Positions 54,382 through 64,000 of a DNA stretch of 64,000 nucleotides are shown in pieces. A program made the position numbers and the translations under genes. How positions within the stretch are numbered: position 1 is the stretch's first letter; each line of letters opens with the position of its first letter. The stretch is from Prevotella sp. AGR2160 (GTDB lineage: Bacteria; Bacteroidota; Bacteroidia; Bacteroidales; Bacteroidaceae). A model generated the notes under the pieces. That model was given only the letters and a program-made list of their open reading frames with translations, was not told where the DNA came from and made no database searches. The stretch lies in the NCBI RefSeq assembly GCF_000424185.1, contig NZ_AUJK01000008.1, positions 62,001 through 126,000 of the forward strand, written 5' to 3'.

Positions 54382-55320
54382 ATGAGTGATAAAAACTCTT
54401 TTCTGGTATTCTCGGGCACCAAGACGAGATACCTGGCAGAGAAAATCTGCCAAAGCTTAGGATGTCCCCTCGGTAACCTGGTCGTCACCAAGTTCTCCGA
54501 CGGTGAGTTTGCGGTATCCTATGAGGAGTCTATCCGTGGTCGTGATGTGTTCCTCGTACAGAGTACCTTCCCTAACTCCGACAACCTCATGGAGTTGTTG
54601 TTGATGATCGACGCCGCCAAGCGTGCCTCCGCACGTAACATCATCGCCGTCATCCCCTATTTCGGTTGGGCCCGTCAGGACCGTAAGGACAAACCGCGTG
54701 TGAGCATCGGCGCCAAGCTTGTAGCTGATCTGCTCAGTGTCGCAGGTATCGACCGTCTGATCACGATGGATCTCCACGCTGACCAGATTCAGGGCTTCTT
54801 CAATGTGCCTGTAGATCACCTCTACGCCAGTGGTGTCATCCTCCCCTATCTGCAGAAGCTCAAGCTCGACAACCTCGTCATTGCTTCTCCGGATGTCGGC
54901 GGTAGTAAGCGTGCCAGCACCTACGCCAAATATCTGGGTTGTCCGCTGGTGCTCTGCAACAAGACCCGCGCACGTGCCAATGTGGTGGAAAGCATGCAGA
55001 TCATCGGTGATGTTAAGGGCAAAAATGTTGTCATCATCGACGATATGGTCGACACCGCCGGTACGATCACGAAGGCTGCCAACCTCATGAAGGAAGCTGG
55101 TGCCATCAGCGTCCGTGCCTGCGCCAGCCACTGTGTCATGAGTGGTCCCGCCAGTGAGCGTGTTCAGAACAGTTGTCTCGAGGAGATTGTCTTCACCGAC
55201 TCCATCCCCTACACGCAGCGTTGCGCCAAGGTCAAGCAGCTCAGCGTCGCTGACATGTTCGCCGAGACTATCCGCCGTGTTGTCAACAACGAGAGTATCT
55301 CTTCGCAGTACCTCGTATAG
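54382..55320 (+). CDS. prs: Ribose-phosphate pyrophosphokinase
   Basis: 312 residues from ATG 54382 (MSDKNSFLVFSGTKTRYLAE), the normal length. Makes PRPP from ribose-5-phosphate and ATP. The catalytic flexible loop region (YFGWARQDRKDKPRV), the PRPP-binding motif (VVIIDDMVDTAGTI) and FSDGEFAV are all present. In-frame codons back to 54307 are leader sequence. Alone between nspC and a bidirectional terminator. Confidence 0.96.
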   Translation: MSDKNSFLVFSGTKTRYLAEKICQSLGCPLGNLVVTKFSDGEFAVSYEESIRGRDVFLVQSTFPNSDNLMELLLMIDAAKRASARNIIAVIPYFGWARQDRKDKPRVSIGAKLVADLLSVAGIDRLITMDLHADQIQGFFNVPVDHLYASGVILPYLQKLKLDNLVIASPDVGGSKRASTYAKYLGCPLVLCNKTRARANVVESMQIIGDVKGKNVVIIDDMVDTAGTITKAANLMKEAGAISVRACASHCVMSGPASERVQNSCLEEIVFTDSIPYTQRCAKVKQLSVADMFAETIRRVVNNESISSQYLV

Positions 55321-55402
55321 ACTATAGCTATATAGCTCGCAATAGAAAACTATAGCCCTCTATAGGTCTATGGCGAGCTATAATAATCTATGGTGAGCTA
55401 TA
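55321..55402. repeat. CTATAG/GAGCTATA-rich element after prs
   Basis: TATAGCTCGC (55331-55340) is inverted as GCGAGCTATA (55373-55382), with CTATAG units between, and TATGGCGAGCTATA is nearly repeated as TATGGTGAGCTATA (55370-55403). Starts directly at the prs stop. Confidence 0.65.
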
Positions 55403-55415
55403 AAAGCAAAAAAAT

Positions 55416-55448
55416 AAAGGCTGCGTCCCACGAAGGAGCGCAGCCTTT
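55416..55448. terminator. Bidirectional terminator between prs and atpG
   Basis: AAAGGCTGCG (55416-55425) pairs with CGCAGCCTTT (55439-55448). ACTTTTTTAATTTTTT follows on the plus strand, ATTTTTTT on the minus strand. Confidence 0.9.
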
Positions 55449-55478
55449 ACTTTTTTAATTTTTTACTTCTTTACTTTT
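55447..55478. repeat. ACTTTTTT-type gene-end repeat at atpG
   Basis: TTTACTTTTTTAATTTTTTAC, then TTCTTTACTTTTAA, running into the atpG stop. Confidence 0.5.
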
Positions 55479-56448
55479 AATTGTTGACACTACCGCCAAC
55501 AATATCCAGCAATTCACTTGTGATAGCAGCCTGACGACTCTTGTTGTACTGCAGGTTGAGTTCCTTAAGCAGTTCATCGGCATTATCTGTAGCAGCCTGC
55601 ATGGCGACCATACGGGCGGCATGCTCAGAGGCAACACTGTCGAGGAGCGCCGTGTAAACGCTCAGATGAAGTTCCTTCGGCACAAGGGCACGGAGGACGG
55701 TCTCCAGATCCGGCTCAACAATGAAATCATCATTGATCTTCGCTCCCTGGATACGCTCACCCGCTTCCTTGGCTTTCTTTTTACGAAGATATTCCTGGGC
55801 CTTTGCGGTAGCAAGGTTACTGCCCAGATCACGGTCGTTCTCCTCACCGATAGCCTCCGTAGAGAGATCAATAGGCAAGAAAGTGCGACGCTGCAGAATC
55901 TGGGAGCCGGCACTCTTGAAATGATGATAGATCAATTCAACCTTGTCGACCTCACCATGGAGAAATTGCTCACAGAGCTTCATGGCCAACTGCCGACAGT
56001 CCTCGGAATTCGGCTTGTCGGCGAGATCGAGGAAACTACCACCTTTCTTCAGACCGAGTTTATCTACCTTCTCCTCTACCTTACGGCCTATAGGATAGAT
56101 AGTGATATCCTCGACACCCAGGGCATGGTATTCCTCGACTGCCTGAAGCATCAGTTTAATGACGTTATTATTGAAACCGCCACAGAGACTGCTGTTGCTA
56201 CTGAAGACAACGAGAGCGACACGCTTCATCTGTGCATGAGCCATCTGATACTCCGATGAGGCATCAGGAGTAGAGATCAGGAAACTCTTCAGGATATGCT
56301 CCAACTGATTGGAGTAAGGAAGCATGTTCTGAATAGCTACCTGGGCATGATGCAACTTTGATGACGCCACCATCTTCATGGCACTCGTAATCTTACGGGT
56401 GCCCTTGACAGAGGTGATACGGGTCTTAATCTCTTTTAACGACGGCAT
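55477..56448 (-). CDS. atpG: ATP synthase gamma subunit
   Basis: 323 residues: N-terminal helix MPSLKEIKTRITSVKGTRKITSAMKMVA and the C-terminal helix NKSRQAAITSELLDIVGG, which together form the rotor coiled coil. Longer than E. coli gamma (287) because of an internal insertion. Last gene of the operon, 6 nt after atpA. Confidence 0.95.
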   Translation of the reverse strand: MPSLKEIKTRITSVKGTRKITSAMKMVASSKLHHAQVAIQNMLPYSNQLEHILKSFLISTPDASSEYQMAHAQMKRVALVVFSSNSSLCGGFNNNVIKLMLQAVEEYHALGVEDITIYPIGRKVEEKVDKLGLKKGGSFLDLADKPNSEDCRQLAMKLCEQFLHGEVDKVELIYHHFKSAGSQILQRRTFLPIDLSTEAIGEENDRDLGSNLATAKAQEYLRKKKAKEAGERIQGAKINDDFIVEPDLETVLRALVPKELHLSVYTALLDSVASEHAARMVAMQAATDNADELLKELNLQYNKSRQAAITSELLDIVGGSVNN

Positions 56449-56454
56449 AGGCTA

Positions 56455-58041
56455 TCACGCTTTAAATTGTCCGGCAATATTGGCCATCACATCCTTGATG
56501 GTAGCCTCACAGTCGTCCGTGAGCTTGCCACTGGCAAGGGTGTCGATGACATCCTGATGCTTCGAGCGCATAGCGTCAAGGAACTGATCCTGACAACTAC
56601 GAACCTGATCAACAGGAACATCATGCAACAGGCCATGGACACCACAGTAAAGGATGGCGATCTGCTCACCGACAGGCATAGGACTGTACTGCGGCTGAAT
56701 CAACAACTGGTTGGTCTTACGGCCTCGGTCAAGCGTCATGGCCGTCACGGGGTCCATATCGCTGGAGAACTTCGAGAAGGCCTCGAGCTCCCGATACTGT
56801 GCCATATCGATCTTCAACGTACCGGCCACCTTCTTCATACTCTTGATCTGTGCGGAACCACCGACACGGCTCACTGAGATACCGACATCAATAGCCGGAC
56901 GGAAGCCCTGGTTGAAGAGATCGGTGACGAGATAGATCTGACCATCGGTGATGGAGATCACGTTCGTAGGAATATAGGCGGACACATCACCGGCCTGCGT
57001 CTCAATGATCGGCAGAGCGGTAAGCGAACCACCACCCTTGACATGTCCCTTCATGCACTCCGGCAGGTCGTTCATCTGCTCGGCAACTTCCTGCTGGTCG
57101 TTGATACGGGCGGCACGCTCGAGCAAACGACTGTGGAGATAGAATACATCACCCGGATAAGCCTCACGTCCTGACGGACGACGGAGAATCAGGGATACCT
57201 CACGGTAAGCCACAGCCTGCTTGCTCAGGTCATCATAGACGACAAGGGCGGAGAGACCGCGGTCACGGAAATACTCACCGATAGCAGCTCCGGCAAACGG
57301 AGCATAATACTGCATAGCGGCAGGATCAGCGGCCGTAGCACTGACGACGATGGTATAAGGCATAGCGCCGTGATCCTTCAGTGTCTGTACGAGAGAGGCC
57401 ACCGTACTGGCTTTCTGACCAATGGCGACATAAATACAGTATACGGGTTTACCGGCCTCGTAAAGACTCTTCTGGTTGATGATGGTGTCGACAGCGATGG
57501 CCGTCTTACCTGTCTGACGGTCACCGATAATCAACTCACGCTGGCCACGACCGATAGGGATCATGGAGTCGATGGCCTTCAGACCTGTCTGCAACGGTTC
57601 CTTCACCGGCTGACGATAAATCACGCCCGGAGCCTTACGGTCCAACGGCATCTCGAAAGCATCGGTGAGATCGATGTCACCCTTGCCATCAATAGCCTGA
57701 CCCAGCGGGTTGACGACACGTCCGAGGAAGTTATCGTTCACACGGATAGAAGCGATACGATGCGTACGGCGCACCTTCTCGCCTTCCTTGATGCCTGCGG
57801 TGGGACCGAGGAGGACACAACCGACGTTGTCTTCCTCGAGGTTCATGACAATGGCCATGGTGCCATTCTCAAACTCGAGAAGTTCTGAAGCCTCAACATT
57901 ACGCAAGCCATAGATATGAGCCACACCATCAGCTACGGTAAGCACGGTGCCGACCTCATCAAACTGGTCCGCGTTGTTGATGCCTTGCAGTTCCTTCTCA
58001 AGGACCTCAGACACTTCGCTTGGTTTTATCTTTTCTGACAT
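56455..58041 (-). CDS. atpA: ATP synthase alpha subunit
   Basis: 528 residues: Walker [26 protein letters not shown], and the signature [17 protein letters not shown]. Non-catalytic nucleotide-binding subunit of F1. It starts 2 nt after the atpH stop. Confidence 0.97.
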   Translation of the reverse strand: MSEKIKPSEVSEVLEKELQGINNADQFDEVGTVLTVADGVAHIYGLRNVEASELLEFENGTMAIVMNLEEDNVGCVLLGPTAGIKEGEKVRRTHRIASIRVNDNFLGRVVNPLGQAIDGKGDIDLTDAFEMPLDRKAPGVIYRQPVKEPLQTGLKAIDSMIPIGRGQRELIIGDRQTGKTAIAVDTIINQKSLYEAGKPVYCIYVAIGQKASTVASLVQTLKDHGAMPYTIVVSATAADPAAMQYYAPFAGAAIGEYFRDRGLSALVVYDDLSKQAVAYREVSLILRRPSGREAYPGDVFYLHSRLLERAARINDQQEVAEQMNDLPECMKGHVKGGGSLTALPIIETQAGDVSAYIPTNVISITDGQIYLVTDLFNQGFRPAIDVGISVSRVGGSAQIKSMKKVAGTLKIDMAQYRELEAFSKFSSDMDPVTAMTLDRGRKTNQLLIQPQYSPMPVGEQIAILYCGVHGLLHDVPVDQVRSCQDQFLDAMRSKHQDVIDTLASGKLTDDCEATIKDVMANIAGQFKA

Positions 58042-58043
58042 GT

Positions 58044-58580
58044 TTATTTTTTATTTAAAGAATTGAGGATGGCATGAAGCTTCGTCTTCACGCTGGCATC
58101 CATTCTGTAGGTGTCATACTCAAGGATGAAACCGCCGATGAGCGACGGATCCACCTCGGTAGTGAACTCTACACTACCCTTTGCCCTGCTCTCCACCATC
58201 TGCCGGAGCTTGGCCTCTGTGGCCTTGTCAACGGCAACGGCAGTAGTCAGGTGACCGCGGATGATATTCTTCTGCTTCCGGTAAAGAGAGACATACGAAG
58301 CAGCCATGAACTGAAGGATACTCTCCCGGTCCTCTTTCAAGACCAGGGATACGAAGCGCTTGCTCAGAGCAGTGGGCGCGCCCATTGCCGTCTCCAAGAC
58401 ATGCTGCTTCTGGTCCTTGCGGAGCATAGGGTTGTCTATCGTAGTTCGAAGGGCCTTCACCTGGAGATAACTCTCGGAGAGCGTCATCATATCCTGGTAA
58501 ACGGCATCTTCGACCTTCTGCGCCGTGGCACTCTCCAAGAGCGCACGGGCATATCTGACCGATATTACACCTCTATCCAT
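58044..58580 (-). CDS. atpH: ATP synthase delta subunit
   Basis: 178 residues, the usual length. Starts [20 protein letters not shown] and ends with the delta signature [21 protein letters not shown]. Connects the F1 head to the b stalk. Confidence 0.93.
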   Translation of the reverse strand: MDRGVISVRYARALLESATAQKVEDAVYQDMMTLSESYLQVKALRTTIDNPMLRKDQKQHVLETAMGAPTALSKRFVSLVLKEDRESILQFMAASYVSLYRKQKNIIRGHLTTAVAVDKATEAKLRQMVESRAKGSVEFTTEVDPSLIGGFILEYDTYRMDASVKTKLHAILNSLNKK

Positions 58581-58588
58581 AAGCTACT

Positions 58589-59101
58589 TTATTTGTCAGA
58601 CTCCTGCTTTTCAGCAGAAACTTCATCCAGCAGCCGGTTTATCAGTTCCATCTGCTCCTGATTCGTGGAGAGCTTCTGGCGGAGGACCTTGCCGGCAACC
58701 TCGACACTCAGTGTGGCAACCTGCGAGCGGATATCACGGATGGCATTCTGCTTCTCCGTCTCTATCTGCGCTTTCGCCTCACCGAGCAGACGGGCTCCCT
58801 CATCACGGGCCTTCTCCTGTGCTTGCTCCACGATCTTGTCACGTGTGTCGGCAGCCTCTTTCAAGATCTGAGCCTGTTTCTCACGTGCTTCCTGCAGAAT
58901 GGATTCACCTTCTTTTTGGATATTGGCAAGCTTCTCGTTGGCCTCATGTGCCTTCCGAAGGGAGTCATCGATATACCCCTTGCGCTCGTTCACCATCTTG
59001 ATGATCACGGGGAAGCCCCACTTCAACAAGATGAGGAAGACCAGCAGGAAGACAACAGTCATCCAGAACAGCAAGCCTGAATCCGGTGTTAATAAATCCA
59101 T
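58589..59101 (-). CDS. atpF: ATP synthase b subunit
   Basis: 170 residues: one N-terminal membrane helix (about 9-30, GLLFWMTVVFLLVFLILLKW) followed by a long charged amphipathic helix forming the peripheral stalk. It starts 60 nt after atpE. Confidence 0.93.
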   Translation of the reverse strand: MDLLTPDSGLLFWMTVVFLLVFLILLKWGFPVIIKMVNERKGYIDDSLRKAHEANEKLANIQKEGESILQEAREKQAQILKEAADTRDKIVEQAQEKARDEGARLLGEAKAQIETEKQNAIRDIRSQVATLSVEVAGKVLRQKLSTNQEQMELINRLLDEVSAEKQESDK

Positions 59102-59161
59102 ATATACTGGTTAAAGTTCTTGACTAATTTGATTGAATGAAAAGCGCGTCCGCGCGGTCAT

Positions 59162-59401
59162 TTACATGACGATGGCGAGGATGGCGATGATGACGGCGAA
59201 GAAAGCCACACCTTCGACGAGGGCGGCAGCGATGATCATGGAAGAACGAAGATCGCTCATCTTCTCCGGCTGACGGGCCATGGCGTCCATGGCCTGACCA
59301 CCGATACGACCGATACCAATACCTGCGCCAATTGCGGCGAGACCTGCGCCTACTGCGGCACCTAACTTTGCAACTTCTGCTGCTAACAATAATGAAATCA
59401 T
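59162..59401 (-). CDS. atpE: ATP synthase c subunit
   Basis: 79 residues, two membrane helices and the polar loop ARQPE (42-46). The ion-carrying carboxylate is E63 in ALVEGVAFF. The residue after E63 is Gly, not Ser/Thr, and there is no Gln at the position used by Na+-type c subunits, so this is a proton-type rotor. A 66-nt gap separates it from atpB. Confidence 0.95.
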   Translation of the reverse strand: MISLLLAAEVAKLGAAVGAGLAAIGAGIGIGRIGGQAMDAMARQPEKMSDLRSSMIIAAALVEGVAFFAVIIAILAIVM

Positions 59402-59467
59402 AGTTCTAATATTTTTAATGTTTAATTTTTTCCTTTCGGAAGGACCGAAGCCCCACAGATTCTGTTT

Positions 59468-60550
59468 TTACTCGGCAGACTTAACGTGAGCCAAGGAGAT
59501 GAAGACGGCACTCAGCATGGTGAAGACGAGGGCCTGGATGTAGCTCACCAGAATCTCCAGGAGCATCATGAACACGCTCATGGCGACGCTCACCACCGTC
59601 ATGCCGGAACCGGCGATATAGTTGACCAACATATTCTCACTGATGTTGAACATGATGAAGATGATGGCCGCGAACGACAGGGCAATGGCATGGCCTGCCA
59701 TCATATTGGCAAAGAGTCGAATGATCAATGCCAGGGGTTTAGTGAAGATACCAAACAACTCAATGAAAGGCATCAAAGGAACGGGGACCTTCAACCACAA
59801 CGGGACTTCTGGCCAGAAGATATCCTTCCAATAGGCTTTCGTACCCGTGAAATTGGTGATGAGGAAGGTGCACACACCCAGGAAACACGTACAGGCGATA
59901 TTTCCCGTGAGGTTGCCGCCGCCGGGAGGGAACGGAACGATACCCATGATATTTGCCGTGAAGATGAAGAAGAAGCAGGTCAGCAGCCACGGGGCATACT
60001 TCGGTGCCTCATCGCCCATCGGTGCCTTGATGACTTCATTATAGACACTCATGACAAACATGTGTACGAGTCCCGTGAATCCTTTCGGCGCGGGGTCGTC
60101 GACTTTATGCCGACGGCACCAGCGGGCGGGGATCAAGATACAGAGGAGTAGGATGATCGCATCGATGAAGAGCACGCAGACGGTCTTCGTGATGGAGATA
60201 TCCAACGGTCTGACTTCCTTGTTCCCGACCTTCTCTACAATCTTGTTGGGATAGGTCTTGGAATCACCGTTCTTGATCACGAGGTTGTAAGGACCGGGGC
60301 GGTCTCCATTCTTATCTTTCTCCTCGCTGAAGGCGGCGCTGCTGAACACATGCCAGCCCGTTGTCGTCTTCACGATGACCGGAAGATTGATGACCATCTG
60401 ATGGTCCCCCACTTTCGTGATATGCCATTCATAAGAATCTTTGATATGACCCCACAAAATGCCCTTCACATCGATGTTCTCCTTCGCCGACACAGGAGTC
60501 AGCGTCAAGAACATGACGAGCATGAGGAACAATTGTTTGATAACCTTCAT
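59468..60550 (-). CDS. atpB: ATP synthase a subunit with N-terminal extension
   Basis: 360 residues. A signal-like start (MKVIKQLFLMLVMFLTLTPV) and about 120 residues of extracytoplasmic sequence precede the membrane part, as is common in Bacteroidetes but not in E. coli (271). The membrane part contains the essential Arg in LALIIRLFANMMAGH. Proton half-channel of Fo. Confidence 0.94.
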   Translation of the reverse strand: MKVIKQLFLMLVMFLTLTPVSAKENIDVKGILWGHIKDSYEWHITKVGDHQMVINLPVIVKTTTGWHVFSSAAFSEEKDKNGDRPGPYNLVIKNGDSKTYPNKIVEKVGNKEVRPLDISITKTVCVLFIDAIILLLCILIPARWCRRHKVDDPAPKGFTGLVHMFVMSVYNEVIKAPMGDEAPKYAPWLLTCFFFIFTANIMGIVPFPPGGGNLTGNIACTCFLGVCTFLITNFTGTKAYWKDIFWPEVPLWLKVPVPLMPFIELFGIFTKPLALIIRLFANMMAGHAIALSFAAIIFIMFNISENMLVNYIAGSGMTVVSVAMSVFMMLLEILVSYIQALVFTMLSAVFISLAHVKSAE

Positions 60551-60557
60551 AGAATTC

Positions 60558-60980
60558 TTATTTTAATTGTTTAAACTTTTTCTCTATCCGAGCAAAGAAG
60601 ATGCAGTCGAACAGAAGCAGGACGAGATAGAATCCCGCGAACAATGCCGTGAAGCCGAGCAACGTCCCTGTGTCCCGATGAAGGAGCGCATAGACGAGGA
60701 AGACAAGGACGGCGGCGAGCATCCGCAGCGTGCCGGCGACAAGGTAGAACTTCGCCAACTGGCGCGGCGAGCGGCGTGCCACAGCCTCCCATGCTTTCCC
60801 GTAGACGATGCTGCAGAGCAGAGAGAAGACCACTGTGACGACAAGGCCACCGACGAGGAAGAACTCGTTAGTCACGCGGATGATCACCAGGACGATGAGC
60901 ATCATAGCGGCAATGATCCACAGCGACCCTTTGCGGTAGCGCTTACCTGCAGTAGTGATGTCTGCTATACTTCCACACAT
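60558..60980 (-). CDS. AtpI-like membrane protein
   Basis: 140 residues with four predicted membrane helices (about 19-38, 41-58, 78-98, 105-129). It lies between atpC and atpB where AtpI or a similar c-ring assembly protein is expected. Low sequence signature. It overlaps atpC by 16 nt and precedes atpB by 7 nt. Confidence 0.7.
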   Translation of the reverse strand: MCGSIADITTAGKRYRKGSLWIIAAMMLIVLVIIRVTNEFFLVGGLVVTVVFSLLCSIVYGKAWEAVARRSPRQLAKFYLVAGTLRMLAAVLVFLVYALLHRDTGTLLGFTALFAGFYLVLLLFDCIFFARIEKKFKQLK

Positions 60981-61204
60981 AAGTTCACAACATTCTTTTT
61001 CACTTCCACAAATCCACCTTCGATGTCCATCTGCTGACGCCCCTGGTCGGTGGTGTAGGTCACACGCCCGGCCTCCAGCGAGGAGATGATGGGCGCGTGG
61101 TTGTTGAGAATCTCAAAAGATCCCAACGTGCCGGGCACCGTCACATTCTCCACAGGCCCCTGGTAGACGACTTTCTCGGGTGATACGATTTTCAGTGTCA
61201 GCAT
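60965..61204 (-). CDS. atpC: ATP synthase epsilon subunit (short form)
   Basis: 79 residues: MLTLKIVSPEKVVYQGPVEN, TVPGTLGSFEILNNHAPIIS. Only the N-terminal beta sandwich is present; the C-terminal helical hairpin that inhibits F1 in longer homologues (about 135 residues) is missing. It starts 12 nt after atpD. Confidence 0.93.
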   Translation of the reverse strand: MLTLKIVSPEKVVYQGPVENVTVPGTLGSFEILNNHAPIISSLEAGRVTYTTDQGRQQMDIEGGFVEVKKNVVNLCVEV

Positions 61205-61216
61205 AGGCGCATCTCC

Positions 61217-63752
<2,536 letters not shown>

Positions 63753-63879
63753 AATTTACACCTTATTATATATAATCTATTGTCAGCTTAGCAGGGACGT
63801 GATAGATCCGCAATCAGAGGTAACATGCGGCTCCTCAGTGTCCTTGTAGGGGTGTGTGATGCTTTCTTTTTTCTTAGGG

Positions 63880-63887
63880 CAAAGTTA
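63880..63887 (-). promoter_or_regulatory. -7 element of pfkA (and possibly the atp operon)
   Basis: TAACTTTG on the minus strand, about 128 nt before ATG 63752, giving a long leader. A TTG lies about 20 nt further upstream. Nothing else is recognised from 63888 to the window end. Confidence 0.6.
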
Positions 63888-64000
63888 ACAAATAATCCTA
63901 ATAAATCAAGAAAAGAGATGATTTTTTATTACGGTTTAACACATTCGTAACAAAAAGTCAAATTTCATTGTCCATTTTGAACACTCAAGTAGGCAAAATC

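Noticed and set aside
59162-59401. Sodium-type ATP synthase c ring
   Set aside because: Gly follows the key Glu63 and the Gln needed for Na+ binding is absent, so a proton type is more likely.

Overview
This window is a gene-dense piece of a Bacteroidales chromosome, most likely from the Prevotellaceae and with a rather GC-rich coding fraction. The evidence is: promoters of the Bacteroidetes type (a -7 element TAnnTTTG in front of many genes), hardly any Shine-Dalgarno sequences, a DUF4270 lipoprotein and a one-domain glycogen synthase beside panC, gldE, a TonB-dependent receptor with an N-terminal carboxypeptidase-like domain, nspC, a succinate-pathway methylmalonyl-CoA decarboxylase operon, and an atpDC-I-BEFHAG ATP synthase operon. 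No phage, IS element, CRISPR array or rRNA operon was seen.

Layout. 1-2.7 kb: methylmalonyl-CoA decarboxylase subunits (alpha, a 55-residue epsilon-like peptide, biotin carrier) followed by panD. 2.8-6.2 kb: panC diverging from a short glycogen synthase and a DUF4270 lipoprotein. 6.2-20.5 kb: a compact phosphate region, all on the minus strand. It holds exopolyphosphatase, polyphosphate kinase, a leucine-rich-repeat protein with a lysine-rich tail, a beta-helix lipoprotein with its TonB-dependent receptor, a phosphate-selective porin, a Pit transporter with a PhoU-like C-terminus, and a PhoR/PhoB-like two-component system. 20.6-26.9 kb: enolase on the minus strand, then a plus-strand run of PBP4, DUF3127, a BtuF-like lipoprotein and a Pif1-type helicase. 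27-30.2 kb: an Oar-like TonB receptor. 30.4-36.7 kb: tRNA-Tyr and tRNA-Val, then an overlapping minus-strand set (nucleoside MFS, nuclease, rsmE, DUF4836, ABC transporter). 36.9-48.9 kb: nifJ, an AAA ATPase, an ATP-grasp-like protein, an AT-rich non-coding stretch, ftsH, an outer-membrane barrel, a glycosyltransferase and mtaB. 49-54.2 kb: a broken MNT/HEPN pair, a phosphopantetheinyl transferase, gldE, a tail-less ssb, an unknown gene, four tRNAs and nspC. 54.4-63.8 kb: prs, the ATP synthase operon and pfkA.

The most interesting system is the phosphate region. Three promoters (upstream of the LRR-ppk-ppx genes, the TonB receptor-lipoprotein pair and the pit-porin pair) carry 11-bp direct repeats of the form (A/G)TTAC(A/G)A. 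In all three the array starts exactly 10 nt upstream of the -7 element. A fourth, weaker array in the same phase precedes phoB. This looks like a Bacteroidetes Pho box that defines a local regulon covering outer-membrane capture, inner-membrane transport, polyphosphate storage and autoregulation.

The second notable feature is a set of dispersed hairpin repeats. A 37-bp element occurs ten times between 6.1 and 24 kb, with compensatory stem changes in one copy. It supplies the C-terminal tail of polyphosphate kinase in frame, and possibly that of a small ORF. Other families are a GCAGGGGCCG element found as a perfect 28-bp inverted pair, a GTAGGGACATGAT palindrome family, and an A/T-rich AAGTAAAA-type repeat at gene ends.
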